A stretch of DNA of 64,000 bases, taken from assembly GCF_900143285.1 (NCBI RefSeq), contig NZ_FRDN01000013.1, positions 124,001 through 188,000 of the forward strand, given 5' to 3'. This document shows positions 52,499-60,236 of the stretch, piece by piece. Both the position numbers and the translations under genes were made by a program. Under the pieces are notes generated by a model that saw nothing but the letters and a program-made list of their open reading frames with translations, had not been told where the DNA came from and did not search any database. The stretch comes from Desulfitobacterium chlororespirans DSM 11544. Its GTDB lineage: Bacteria > Bacillota > Desulfitobacteriia > Desulfitobacteriales > Desulfitobacteriaceae. Every line of letters begins with the position of its first letter. Within the stretch, counting starts at the first letter, position 1.

Positions 52499-53872
52499 TT
52501 AGAGCAAATTCGGGTAAAAGGCGTTGATCATTTTTTTGATGGCCCGGGTGTTTTGGGCGCTGGGGAACACCTCCAGCAAGGACAATTTCAAAAACCGGTT
52601 GTTTCTGACCGCCGATGTGCCCTTCAATTCACTGCGTCTCCGCAGATAGGCGATCTTTTCCTCCGCCGTCATGCTGTCGTCATACTGATGGACGATGATA
52701 ATTTCCGGGTCCCTTTTGGCGATTTCACGCCAATCCGTGGCAATGTATCCGGATTTTTTGTCATGAAAAATGTTCTTGCCGCCGGAAAGATGGATAAGGT
52801 CATTCTCCAGGGTGTCCCCGGCAGAGGTGTAGGGAGCCGCTTTGCCGCCGTCATAAACAAACACCCGCAAATCGTTTTCCACGGTCAGGCAGCGCCTCAG
52901 ACAGGCAATCTCCCTTCGCCATTGTTCAACCAGTTGAACGGCTATATCCCCCACCCGGAACAATTTGCCCAGGTTCAGGATATCCCGGTAGGTGCTTTCC
53001 AGGGTTGCATGGGCGGGAACCGTCCCCTCGTGTATGTATATATTGATGTTGGGCTGCCTGCGTTTGAGGGTTTCCATATTGATGGTCTTTGTCGAGTAGA
53101 AAGAACCGATCACAAGATCCGCCTCTAAATGAATCAGCTCCTCAATGGTGGGCACCCCTTGGTCCTGATAAGTGAGAACAGGTATGGACTCCAGCAGATT
53201 CCTGTAGTGGGGCAGCACATTGGCCAGGGTGGTTTCCGCCGGCGCCACAGCGATCAGCGGCCCGGATACCCCCAGGGCGGCCAGCAGCTCCGCCGTTCCA
53301 TAGGAAAGGGGCACCACCCGCTTGGGAGCTGCGGGAGAGGAGATGATCGTGCCCATATTGACCACTGAACGCTCCGAACAGCTGTACATGGAGGAGATTT
53401 CCTTGGACAGATGCAGGTGAAAAGGATCGATCTGTATTTCCTCCAACTTGCTGCGCAGGCGTTCCACATAAGCCCTGCCCACCATAATGCGTTCACCGTT
53501 GGACATAATGGCTTCCATTCTGTGGTTGTCGGCGTTTCTCACACAATGCAGATAGGCAAGATTGATCATGCAGTTCTTGCTGACCCGGACAAATACCGTG
53601 TTGTCCAGCATTTTCTCCAATTCCAGCAGGCTGCTTTTGCACAGGAAAACCCGGTGTTCATCGTAAAAAAAGGTCTTTTTGTCAACGCTGTCTATGTAGA
53701 GAACGCAGTCCAGGGGAATGTAAAAATGCTTGTCGTCGATATGCCCCTTGATGGAAAAGGAAAACTGGCGGATGTAATCTACCAGATATTTCAGCCGTTT
53801 GTCCAGGGAGCAGCAATTGATGATAACCTCTGTCTCCTTGATGTTCGGATTCTGGTTAATTGTGACTTTCAT
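52499..53872 (-). CDS. LytTR DNA-binding domain fused to a periplasmic-binding-protein-like sensor
   Basis: The 457-aa protein has no signal peptide. Residues about 40-145 form a LytTR DNA-binding domain (KHFYIPLDCVLYIDSVDKK, FVRVSKNCMINLAYL, RIMVGRAYVERLRSKL). Residues about 180-457 resemble a FecB/BtuF-type ligand-binding domain, close in pattern to the lipoprotein at 45836-46870. A cytosolic binding-protein domain would sense the ligand after import, as in the AraC-type fusion Btr of Bacillus; the LytTR version is unusual. It is transcribed away from the precursor and maturase genes and likely controls both sides. Confidence 0.85.
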   Translation of the reverse strand: MKVTINQNPNIKETEVIINCCSLDKRLKYLVDYIRQFSFSIKGHIDDKHFYIPLDCVLYIDSVDKKTFFYDEHRVFLCKSSLLELEKMLDNTVFVRVSKNCMINLAYLHCVRNADNHRMEAIMSNGERIMVGRAYVERLRSKLEEIQIDPFHLHLSKEISSMYSCSERSVVNMGTIISSPAAPKRVVPLSYGTAELLAALGVSGPLIAVAPAETTLANVLPHYRNLLESIPVLTYQDQGVPTIEELIHLEADLVIGSFYSTKTINMETLKRRQPNINIYIHEGTVPAHATLESTYRDILNLGKLFRVGDIAVQLVEQWRREIACLRRCLTVENDLRVFVYDGGKAAPYTSAGDTLENDLIHLSGGKNIFHDKKSGYIATDWREIAKRDPEIIIVHQYDDSMTAEEKIAYLRRRSELKGTSAVRNNRFLKLSLLEVFPSAQNTRAIKKMINAFYPNLL

Positions 53873-53943
53873 CCCTTAATACCTCTTTCAACACCTCTTT
53901 TATACTTGGTTGACTGCACTCCACGATGTCTGGATAATCGCCA

Positions 53944-53959
53944 GTTAGCCGAGGCTTAC
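53944..53959. promoter_or_regulatory. Operator-like inverted repeat, copy 1
   Basis: GTTAGC-CGAG-GCTTAC followed by TC; 15 of 16 possible bases outside the spacer and 16 of 18 overall agree with copy 2. It lies about 60 bp upstream of the likely start site of the LytTR fusion gene, whose -10 is TATAAA on the minus strand (53904-53899). Confidence 0.6.
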
Positions 53960-54056
53960 TCTTTGTTCTAATTATATTTCTTCCAGCTGGAAGATCAATT
54001 CTTTTTTGACCAACTGCCCTAATCCGGCACAGAACAACCAAAATCACTTGAGGGTA

Positions 54057-54083
54057 TTGACGCCTGAAAATAAGTGGTATAAA
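54057..54083 (+). promoter_or_regulatory. Promoter of the precursor and maturase genes
   Basis: TTGACG (54057-54062) and TATAAA (54078-54083) are 15 nt apart; TAAATT at 54080-54085 would give 17 nt. Transcription would start near 54090, within operator copy 2, leaving a leader of about 50 nt before the small ORF. Confidence 0.6.
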
Positions 54084-54088
54084 TTGGT

Positions 54089-54104
54089 GTTAGCCGACGC
54101 TAAC
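54089..54104. promoter_or_regulatory. Operator-like inverted repeat, copy 2
   Basis: GTTAGC-CGAC-GCTAAC is a perfect 6-bp inverted repeat, followed by TC as in copy 1. It overlaps the expected start site of the precursor transcript. GTTAG resembles the core of known LytTR half-sites, but here the arrangement is inverted rather than direct. Confidence 0.65.
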
Positions 54105-54142
54105 TCAGCTGTCGAAATACACTACGAAGGGAGGTATACCCT

Positions 54143-54220
54143 GTGACTATCGCCATCATCAGTGAAAATCAGCCAAGCACTACCTCTATCAACAACAGCG
54201 ATCATCATCGTATTTGCTAG
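54143..54220 (+). CDS. Candidate RiPP precursor peptide (25 aa)
   Basis: A GTG-started ORF of 25 codons has the near-ideal ribosome site AAGGGAGG 8 nt upstream. The peptide starts MTIAIISENQ and ends SDHHRIC, with several Ser/Thr residues, two His and a single, C-terminal Cys. It is too short for usual gene finders. It is the only well-initiated ORF between the divergent promoter and the first maturase gene, which itself carries no precursor function. Cys, Ser and Thr would be targets for YcaO chemistry; the first half would be the leader for the RRE domain. A stem-loop follows it, as expected for a highly expressed precursor. Its processing is inferred. Confidence 0.65.
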   Translation: MTIAIISENQPSTTSINNSDHHRIC

Positions 54221-54271
54221 TATGACAACGAATCGACTTGCCCTGGAAATGGTTCAGAGGTAAGGGCTTAG

Positions 54272-54300
54272 CCGGGGGTCACCTTCGCCGTGACCTCCGG
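54272..54300 (+). terminator. Stem-loop between precursor and maturases (partial terminator)
   Basis: CCGGGGGTCAC (54272-54282) pairs with GTGACCTCCGG (54290-54300) with one G-T pair and a 7-nt loop. The following bases (TTAACTCTATATCTTT) are only moderately T-rich. Placed between a short precursor ORF and the enzyme genes, it may keep enzyme expression below precursor expression. Confidence 0.6.
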
Positions 54301-54398
54301 TTAACTCTATATCTTTCCCAGGATATCAGTGTGTAAATTAACTATTGTGAGTTTATTCATATATACCCCTGCGTAAATCCGTCTCAAGGAGCGAGTTC

Positions 54399-56141
54399 AT
54401 GAAGACCAATGATACCACAAAAAAGATTCATATCCTCTGCGTTCCCTTCACCTCCCTTACTATGCCTTCACTTGAGATCTCCACTCTGAAGGCTGTTTTA
54501 AAGGAGCATGATGTGGACGCCGAAATCCTGACCCCCTTTTATGACTATGCCTGTTCCCTAGGCGGGGATGTATACTGCCGCATTTCCGAGTCAATCGTCG
54601 GGCAGGCGATATTCTCCGCATTGCTGTTTCCCCACCACCAACCGGCTTTAGAGAAAGGAATCGGGGAACATATGCCCCCCGATGAATTCCGGCAGCATAT
54701 ACAGAACAGCGAATGCTTTTGCCGGGAGTATGCCGATGGATTGGCCGGCAAGCTGAAGGAAAGCGACATTGTTTTATTCCATCTGTACGTCAGCCAGCTC
54801 TTCCCTGCCCTCTATCTGGCCAAGCTGTTGTACGAAAAGCATGGTGTTCAAGTCTGGTTCAGCGGTCATCATTGCCAGGGACAATGCGGCGAAAGTCTGC
54901 AAGCGCTGTTTCCCTTTATCCGGCAGGTGATCGGCCGGGACCTGGAACACAGGGTATTGCAGCTGCTTGGCCAATCCGGCCTGGCGCAACCCCATCAGAT
55001 GTGGGAATACCCGACTCCGGATTATGACGATTTTGGGGCGGCGATGAACAGGCTTCCGGCCGGATTCAAAAAGGAGCATGTGGGACACTTCTGGCTGCAG
55101 GTTGAGTTCAGCCGGGGATGCTGGTGGAATCAGTGTTCATTTTGCACCTTAAACTGCCAATGGTCATCCTTTGCCCACAAGAGTGTGGACGGGATCATCA
55201 GGGACTACAAATCCCTGCTCTCCACATACCAAACGACACAAATCCTGGTCAACGAATTCAACAGCGACGATCAGTGGGAAAACCTCATCCGGCGGCTCAA
55301 CGAGGAATTCCCGGGAATGCGGGGCACCTACTACCTCTTGTTTAAAGTATCTGCCGTCAAAGAAGAACGGGCCATGCAGCTGCTGGCAGAAAACCATATC
55401 CCGATTCTAGTCGGAGTGGAGAGCTTTGCCAAAGACTATCTGCGCTTGATCAACAAAGGACACAGGGTGATCGAAAGCATCCAGCTCTTGAAGTTTGCGG
55501 AGCGGCATCATGTGAATTGCAGCTACAATATTATGTTTTCCCTGCCTTTTGAGCGGGAAGAGGATTATGACGAAACGAAAAGGGTCATTTCCTATATCAA
55601 GCATCTGGTTCCCCCCTTCGATCTGGAAGTGTTCCGGCTCACCTATGGTTCACCGATTTATAATAACCCGGACCGGTATGGAATTGAGAGGATGATGCTG
55701 CGGAAGGATTACGAGGGCCTGCTGCTTCCGGCGGAGATCCATGATCACTATACACCGTTTTTCTACGATTTCGACTCCGTCAACCCCGGGATTCGGGAGC
55801 GGGAAGCCCGTTGGCGGGAATTGATCCAAGGCTGGATCGACCTGTATTATGCAGATGCCAGAAAAGGGCAGTCCAAGCTGCATTGCCTTCTCTATAAGCG
55901 GCAATGGGACAATGTACTGGATATCTATGATGCCCGTGAAGGCAAAGGGTATCATGTGCACACTTTATGGGGAGTAGAGCGGGCCCTGTATGAATACTGC
56001 GACCAGGTTCGTGAATACCGCGACATTATAGAGCAATTCAGCACTGTGGAAGAATCCTGCCTGCAAACCCTGCTGGATGCCTTCGTATCCCAAAAACTAA
56101 TGTTTAAGGAGGATGCCAACTACCTGAGTTTGGCTGTATAG
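54399..56141 (+). CDS. B12-binding-type radical SAM RiPP maturase
   Basis: The 580-aa protein has an N-terminal cobalamin-binding-like domain (about 8-210, with FTSLTMPSLEISTLKAVL and a later VWFSGHHC) and a radical SAM domain beginning EFSRGCWWNQCSFCTLN. The wording resembles the RiPP maturation radical SAM protein 1 family (RGCWWG...CxxC). Cluster cysteines are C241, C246 and C249, a CX4CX2C spacing unlike the standard CX3CX2C, with a further Cys at 253. Family members modify peptide carbon atoms, often by methylation. AAGGAG precedes the ATG, and the downstream gene starts 2 bp after its stop. Confidence 0.88.
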   Translation: MKTNDTTKKIHILCVPFTSLTMPSLEISTLKAVLKEHDVDAEILTPFYDYACSLGGDVYCRISESIVGQAIFSALLFPHHQPALEKGIGEHMPPDEFRQHIQNSECFCREYADGLAGKLKESDIVLFHLYVSQLFPALYLAKLLYEKHGVQVWFSGHHCQGQCGESLQALFPFIRQVIGRDLEHRVLQLLGQSGLAQPHQMWEYPTPDYDDFGAAMNRLPAGFKKEHVGHFWLQVEFSRGCWWNQCSFCTLNCQWSSFAHKSVDGIIRDYKSLLSTYQTTQILVNEFNSDDQWENLIRRLNEEFPGMRGTYYLLFKVSAVKEERAMQLLAENHIPILVGVESFAKDYLRLINKGHRVIESIQLLKFAERHHVNCSYNIMFSLPFEREEDYDETKRVISYIKHLVPPFDLEVFRLTYGSPIYNNPDRYGIERMMLRKDYEGLLLPAEIHDHYTPFFYDFDSVNPGIREREARWRELIQGWIDLYYADARKGQSKLHCLLYKRQWDNVLDIYDAREGKGYHVHTLWGVERALYEYCDQVREYRDIIEQFSTVEESCLQTLLDAFVSQKLMFKEDANYLSLAV

Positions 56142-56143
56142 AT

Positions 56144-58399
56144 ATGACTTATAATCCGCAAAGCGTACCAAGAATCACCCCCTCTTTCAGCAGAGTATCT
56201 TTGGGAAAGGGCCGTGTAGCCACCACTGTGAACGGTGAGTTTAAGCTTATCCAGTGCTCACCTTCCGCCCTTGATGCGGTGCTCGCTCTGATCGATGGCC
56301 AAAACACTTTTGAGCAGATTGAACAGAACCTGCAAAGCAAGTACCCCCTGGATGGAATTCGGACCTATTTATCCATACTGCTTCAAGAGCAGGTCATTGA
56401 AGAAGCTGCCGACAGCCCCCCCGGCAATCCGCATCCGTCAACCGTGCTTGTGGTGGGTGAGGGCAGAATGGCACAGATCTTGAAAGAGCAGGCCCCCCGG
56501 AGGAATATGAAGCTCCTCTCCTTCCCTGCTGAAAACGCCTCATCTCTCCCCGATATCCTCGATTTTGCAGCCGACCTTGCCGTCATAGCGCCTTCCGCCG
56601 CCCATTACGGCCAAATCTTCGAGCTGAACAGCGCATTTATCCAGAGGAATATCCCCTTTGTATCCTGCTACTACAATGGCAGCGCCGTGGTTGTCGGACC
56701 TTTTGTCATTCCGGGCAAAACCTCTTGCCTGGAATGCGCCGCCACTTACCACTTGGAGGAGCTCAACCGCAAATTGCGCCCCAGTCAACGGCTCCCCATC
56801 GCTGAAATTTCCGATCTGCAAATGGCCTACCCAATTCCTGATGCTTTCAAAGACTCATTATTGGAGTATTTGGGGGATATGATCCTGGAGGAGATCGGCC
56901 AATTTCTGAACGGCTCCCCTTCCCTTCATCTGCTGGATAGCGAAAAGCATTTCTTTTCCGGTCACTGCACCCCACAGGAAATCAAAACAGCCCCCACTAC
57001 GGCCTGCCAATGCTGCCATGGTCTTAGCCGCACCTATATCAGGCAAGGCGAAACCAGCCTCCCGGGTTTTACGGAAGTTTTCTCGCCGGGCCACCGGCCG
57101 ATCCGGTATACAACCGGAGGCTTCCGCTCCTGCAGCCCTGAAGATACACAGAACTTCATCCGGGAAGCCTTGAGGAAAACCGGGCTTGATATAAAGATCA
57201 CGAGAGTGGAGAATAATCCCTTTGACCGTTTTCTGCCGGTCTTCCGCGGCAGCGTCAAGGCCAATCACCACAATCAAACCCCCTACTATTTCAAGGATTT
57301 GGTTGTACACGGCAAGGGCCTTCACGAAACACAGGCCTTCTTATCGGCATCCTATGAAATGGCGGAGCGTCTGAGTGCGAGTTTTTACGGCGACCTTCCC
57401 ATCGTGGAAGCGCCCTACCGGGACATAAAAGAGCGGGCCATTGATTTGAAGGCCTATGTGGAGCGGATTGTCAACCAGGACACAAGTTACGAGACCTTCC
57501 GCGATGATCTCCCCATCGATTGGGTCTGCGCCAAGTCCCTGGTCAGCGGGGATAGCAAATTCGTACCCGCACACATGGTTTTCCTGGGAGATAATCGTTT
57601 CAAGGGGCAGCTCTTCAGCAACGGCTCATCGGGCCTGGCAGCGGGGGCAACCCTTGAGGATGCCATCCTGCAGGGATTGTTTGAGGTCATTGAACATGAT
57701 GCCTGGATGATCGGGCAGGCCAACCGTTTCACATTGCCTCTGGTAGACCACGCCTCATCGGGCAATCAGCAGTTAAAAGACCTGATCCATGGGATTCATT
57801 CCCTGGGGTATCGTGTCATCACAAGGGATTACACAAACGACCTTGGCTTTCCGGTATTCCGGACATGGATCGTCAACCCCAACAGCTACACCCACTATGG
57901 GTTAAGTGGTTTTGGCGCATCCCTGTCTGCTGAAATCGCCCTGGAGCGCTCGGTGACCGAAGCCATCCAATCGTCGGATAATCGCTCCGTGGCACGTAAG
58001 ACCTTTTTCGGCAGACACCGGGCCGCTCATCTCGCCGATGCCTCGGATTCCATTTACAGCCTGGACTACTTCCATCAGCGCGATATTCTGGGGCAGGGGG
58101 CAGTCAACAAGGTGCCGGACAGCTTGGCGATCAGGGATAAAAGCGTACGGGATCTCATCGATATGACCATTGAACAGCTCAGGAGCAACATGCCGGACTG
58201 CGATGTCCTCTATGTTGACTTGAGCCGGGAAGTGCTGAATATCCCGGCTGTGCGGGTGATTGTAACCGGTGACATCCAACTACTCAATTACCCCCTGGTG
58301 CTGGTAAGCCCCCGAACTTACCATTTCGGAACCGCTATGCAATATTCCCAATCTCCGGCCGCATACAAGGACCTCTACCTGGGCCGATATCCTCACTGA
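56144..58399 (+). CDS. Fused RRE/E1-like/YcaO cyclodehydratase-type protein
   Basis: The 751-aa protein has an N-terminal winged-helix leader-binding region (about 10-90), an E1/ThiF-like middle part with zinc-type cysteine pairs at 193/196 and 288/291, and a YcaO domain from about 405 to the end (GSSGLAAGATLEDAILQGLF, then EVIEHDA). Such fusions use ATP to turn Cys, Ser or Thr of a precursor into azolines. The usual proline-rich C-terminus of azoline-forming YcaO proteins is absent; it ends LGRYPH. It is translationally coupled to the gene before it and followed 11 bp later by a second radical SAM gene. Confidence 0.88.
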   Translation: MTYNPQSVPRITPSFSRVSLGKGRVATTVNGEFKLIQCSPSALDAVLALIDGQNTFEQIEQNLQSKYPLDGIRTYLSILLQEQVIEEAADSPPGNPHPSTVLVVGEGRMAQILKEQAPRRNMKLLSFPAENASSLPDILDFAADLAVIAPSAAHYGQIFELNSAFIQRNIPFVSCYYNGSAVVVGPFVIPGKTSCLECAATYHLEELNRKLRPSQRLPIAEISDLQMAYPIPDAFKDSLLEYLGDMILEEIGQFLNGSPSLHLLDSEKHFFSGHCTPQEIKTAPTTACQCCHGLSRTYIRQGETSLPGFTEVFSPGHRPIRYTTGGFRSCSPEDTQNFIREALRKTGLDIKITRVENNPFDRFLPVFRGSVKANHHNQTPYYFKDLVVHGKGLHETQAFLSASYEMAERLSASFYGDLPIVEAPYRDIKERAIDLKAYVERIVNQDTSYETFRDDLPIDWVCAKSLVSGDSKFVPAHMVFLGDNRFKGQLFSNGSSGLAAGATLEDAILQGLFEVIEHDAWMIGQANRFTLPLVDHASSGNQQLKDLIHGIHSLGYRVITRDYTNDLGFPVFRTWIVNPNSYTHYGLSGFGASLSAEIALERSVTEAIQSSDNRSVARKTFFGRHRAAHLADASDSIYSLDYFHQRDILGQGAVNKVPDSLAIRDKSVRDLIDMTIEQLRSNMPDCDVLYVDLSREVLNIPAVRVIVTGDIQLLNYPLVLVSPRTYHFGTAMQYSQSPAAYKDLYLGRYPH

Positions 58400-58410
58400 A
58401 CGGGGAGGCA

Positions 58411-59541
58411 ATGGTTGTGACTTTTGAATTTCCCACGGAAACAGCAGGGATCTATGGCAGCTTTGCGCCAGGCACCAAGACCCTGAAACTCCCTTCTCAA
58501 ACAATGACCTTCCACCCTAGCTGGGAGGACGAGACCGGCAGACTGTACATCATCTTCTCCACGGAATGCAACCTGAGATGCGTCTATTGCTTTCAAAACG
58601 GCATGCGGCGTTCCAACGGGGATTTGGATATCGGACAACTGCATACCTATATCGGAGAACTGCAAAACGAGATCCAGGAAATCGTTCTGTTTGGAGGCGA
58701 GCCCTTGCTGCACAGCAATCTTGAAATTATCGCTTCTGTTTTGGAACGCTTCGACTATCTCCGCTTTATTATTTTTACCAACGGCAATTTTGACAGGGAG
58801 TATCTGGATTTAATCGATCGATACAGCTACACCATCGCCGGTATCACCATCTCCCTGGACGGTCCCCGGGAAATCCACAACCGCAGGCGTATAAACCCAA
58901 GGCGGGATTCCTATGCTGCCATTATGGAAAACCTGCTGGCCCTGGCCAAGCTTGGTGTCAATACCACGGTATCCATCAATGTTGACCGGTCCAATGCCGG
59001 GGCAATCCACCGGCTGTTCGACGATATCCTGAAATTCGCAAGCCTCCACACCATGAACTACATGCTCAATCCGGTAAAATATATCCAAAACGCCCTCACC
59101 TACCAGGATTTATTCGACCTGTATTTTTCCCTGAAATCCCGCTATCCACTGAAAATCTTCTTGAACAACCGGCTTATCGATAACTTATCCAGCCTGTTTG
59201 CCAACAAGCCCTTATCCAGAGCCCGCTGCAACCTGGCGAAAACCCTCGTTCTCAATATCCCCGAAGGCAGCATCTTCGCCTGCCCCCAAAACGCCGCTAC
59301 CAAAATCGGGAGCATGACCCCACAGGGAATCACGGTTGATAAAACACCGATTGACCATTATCTCTCTCTGACCAGGTACAGCAATGCCAAATGCGGGGCC
59401 TGTGATCTGAATTATCTCTGTCCCTTCGGCTGCCCTTTCATTGAAACGGAATCGGATTGCCGTAACGTGGTGGAGCTCCTGCTGCAAAAGGCCCTGGATC
59501 ATTTCGAGCTGCTGGTTGATGTAAAGGAGTTGGGTATGTAG
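58411..59541 (+). CDS. Radical SAM-SPASM peptide maturase
   Basis: The 376-aa protein has the radical SAM motif STECNLRCVYC (C53, C57, C60), the GGE-like segment LFGGEPLLH, and a C-terminal SPASM cysteine set (FACPQNAA, then CGACDLNYLCPFGC and a final Cys in ESDC) for auxiliary [4Fe-4S] clusters. SPASM enzymes make thioether or carbon cross-links in peptides. GGGGAGG lies 2 nt from ATG 58411 but 8 nt from an in-frame GTG at 58417, so the real start may be 58417. It closes the plus-strand operon. Confidence 0.9.
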   Translation: MVVTFEFPTETAGIYGSFAPGTKTLKLPSQTMTFHPSWEDETGRLYIIFSTECNLRCVYCFQNGMRRSNGDLDIGQLHTYIGELQNEIQEIVLFGGEPLLHSNLEIIASVLERFDYLRFIIFTNGNFDREYLDLIDRYSYTIAGITISLDGPREIHNRRRINPRRDSYAAIMENLLALAKLGVNTTVSINVDRSNAGAIHRLFDDILKFASLHTMNYMLNPVKYIQNALTYQDLFDLYFSLKSRYPLKIFLNNRLIDNLSSLFANKPLSRARCNLAKTLVLNIPEGSIFACPQNAATKIGSMTPQGITVDKTPIDHYLSLTRYSNAKCGACDLNYLCPFGCPFIETESDCRNVVELLLQKALDHFELLVDVKELGM

Positions 59542-59558
59542 CCAGCCTCGACAATAAA

Positions 59559-59592
59559 AAATCATCCCCATCAGGAAAGATGAGGATGATTT
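59559..59592. terminator. Terminator of the maturase operon
   Basis: AAATCATCC (59559-59567) pairs with GGATGATTT (59584-59592), with inner CATC/GATG pairing. It lies between convergent operons and can act on both strands. Confidence 0.75.
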
Positions 59593-59598
59593 CATTGC

Positions 59599-60108
59599 CT
59601 AAATACCGAATTCTTTGGCATAGGTTACAGCGCCTCTGATCGGTTGAGCCTTCTCCTGCAATTGTATGGCCATAAAGTTTTCCTCAGGCATTCCGTCAGG
59701 AACCTCAATCCCTAATCCTTGAGCGGGAATATAGCCTGAACGGGGATAGTATTTCTCACTCCCCAATACAAGGGCATACTGGTATCCTAATTCTCTGGCA
59801 GCCTTGTGCCCCTCTGCGATAAGTGCGGTGCCAACTCCCTGTTTTTGATACTCAGGCAATACGGATAAAGGCGCTAACACAAGCACTGTATTCTGACCCA
59901 CTTTCCCTTCAGTGAACATAATATGCCCGGCGATTTGGCCATCAATCTCCGCGACTAAGGATAACTCCGGCACAAAGGACTCGCCCTTTCTTAAAGCAGC
60001 CACTAAATTCTGCTCGTTCCCATCGCTGTGTTCTATGGTTGAAAAAGCTGTTTTTACAAGCTCATATACCTGATCATGGTCTTCCTTTGTTTCTTGTCTT
60101 ATCAGCAT
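59599..60108 (-). CDS. GNAT-family N-acetyltransferase
   Basis: The 169-aa protein has the GNAT fold, with the acetyl-CoA loop VLPEYQKQGVGTALIAEG and a later GYQYALVLGSEKYYPRSGY segment, as in YhbS-like acetyltransferases. Substrate is unknown. Start 60108 follows AAAAGGAG; the frame extends to 60186 without a site. It is convergent with the maturase operon and probably unrelated. Confidence 0.88.
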   Translation of the reverse strand: MLIRQETKEDHDQVYELVKTAFSTIEHSDGNEQNLVAALRKGESFVPELSLVAEIDGQIAGHIMFTEGKVGQNTVLVLAPLSVLPEYQKQGVGTALIAEGHKAARELGYQYALVLGSEKYYPRSGYIPAQGLGIEVPDGMPEENFMAIQLQEKAQPIRGAVTYAKEFGI

Positions 60109-60236
60109 TGGCTTTGCTCCTTTTTTCTTGCAGGACCACTCATCCCAACACACAACCCTACCGTCTATAACTATACCTGAAAACATGCATAAAGCCAGCT
60201 GCTTTCAATAATGCTATGAGGGTCGTTACCCGGCCA

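Noticed and set aside
54222-54263. 13-codon ORF (starts MTTNRLALEM) just after the precursor candidate
   Set aside because: Its ATG lies one base after the previous stop with no own ribosome site; too short and lacking Cys or other likely modification sites.
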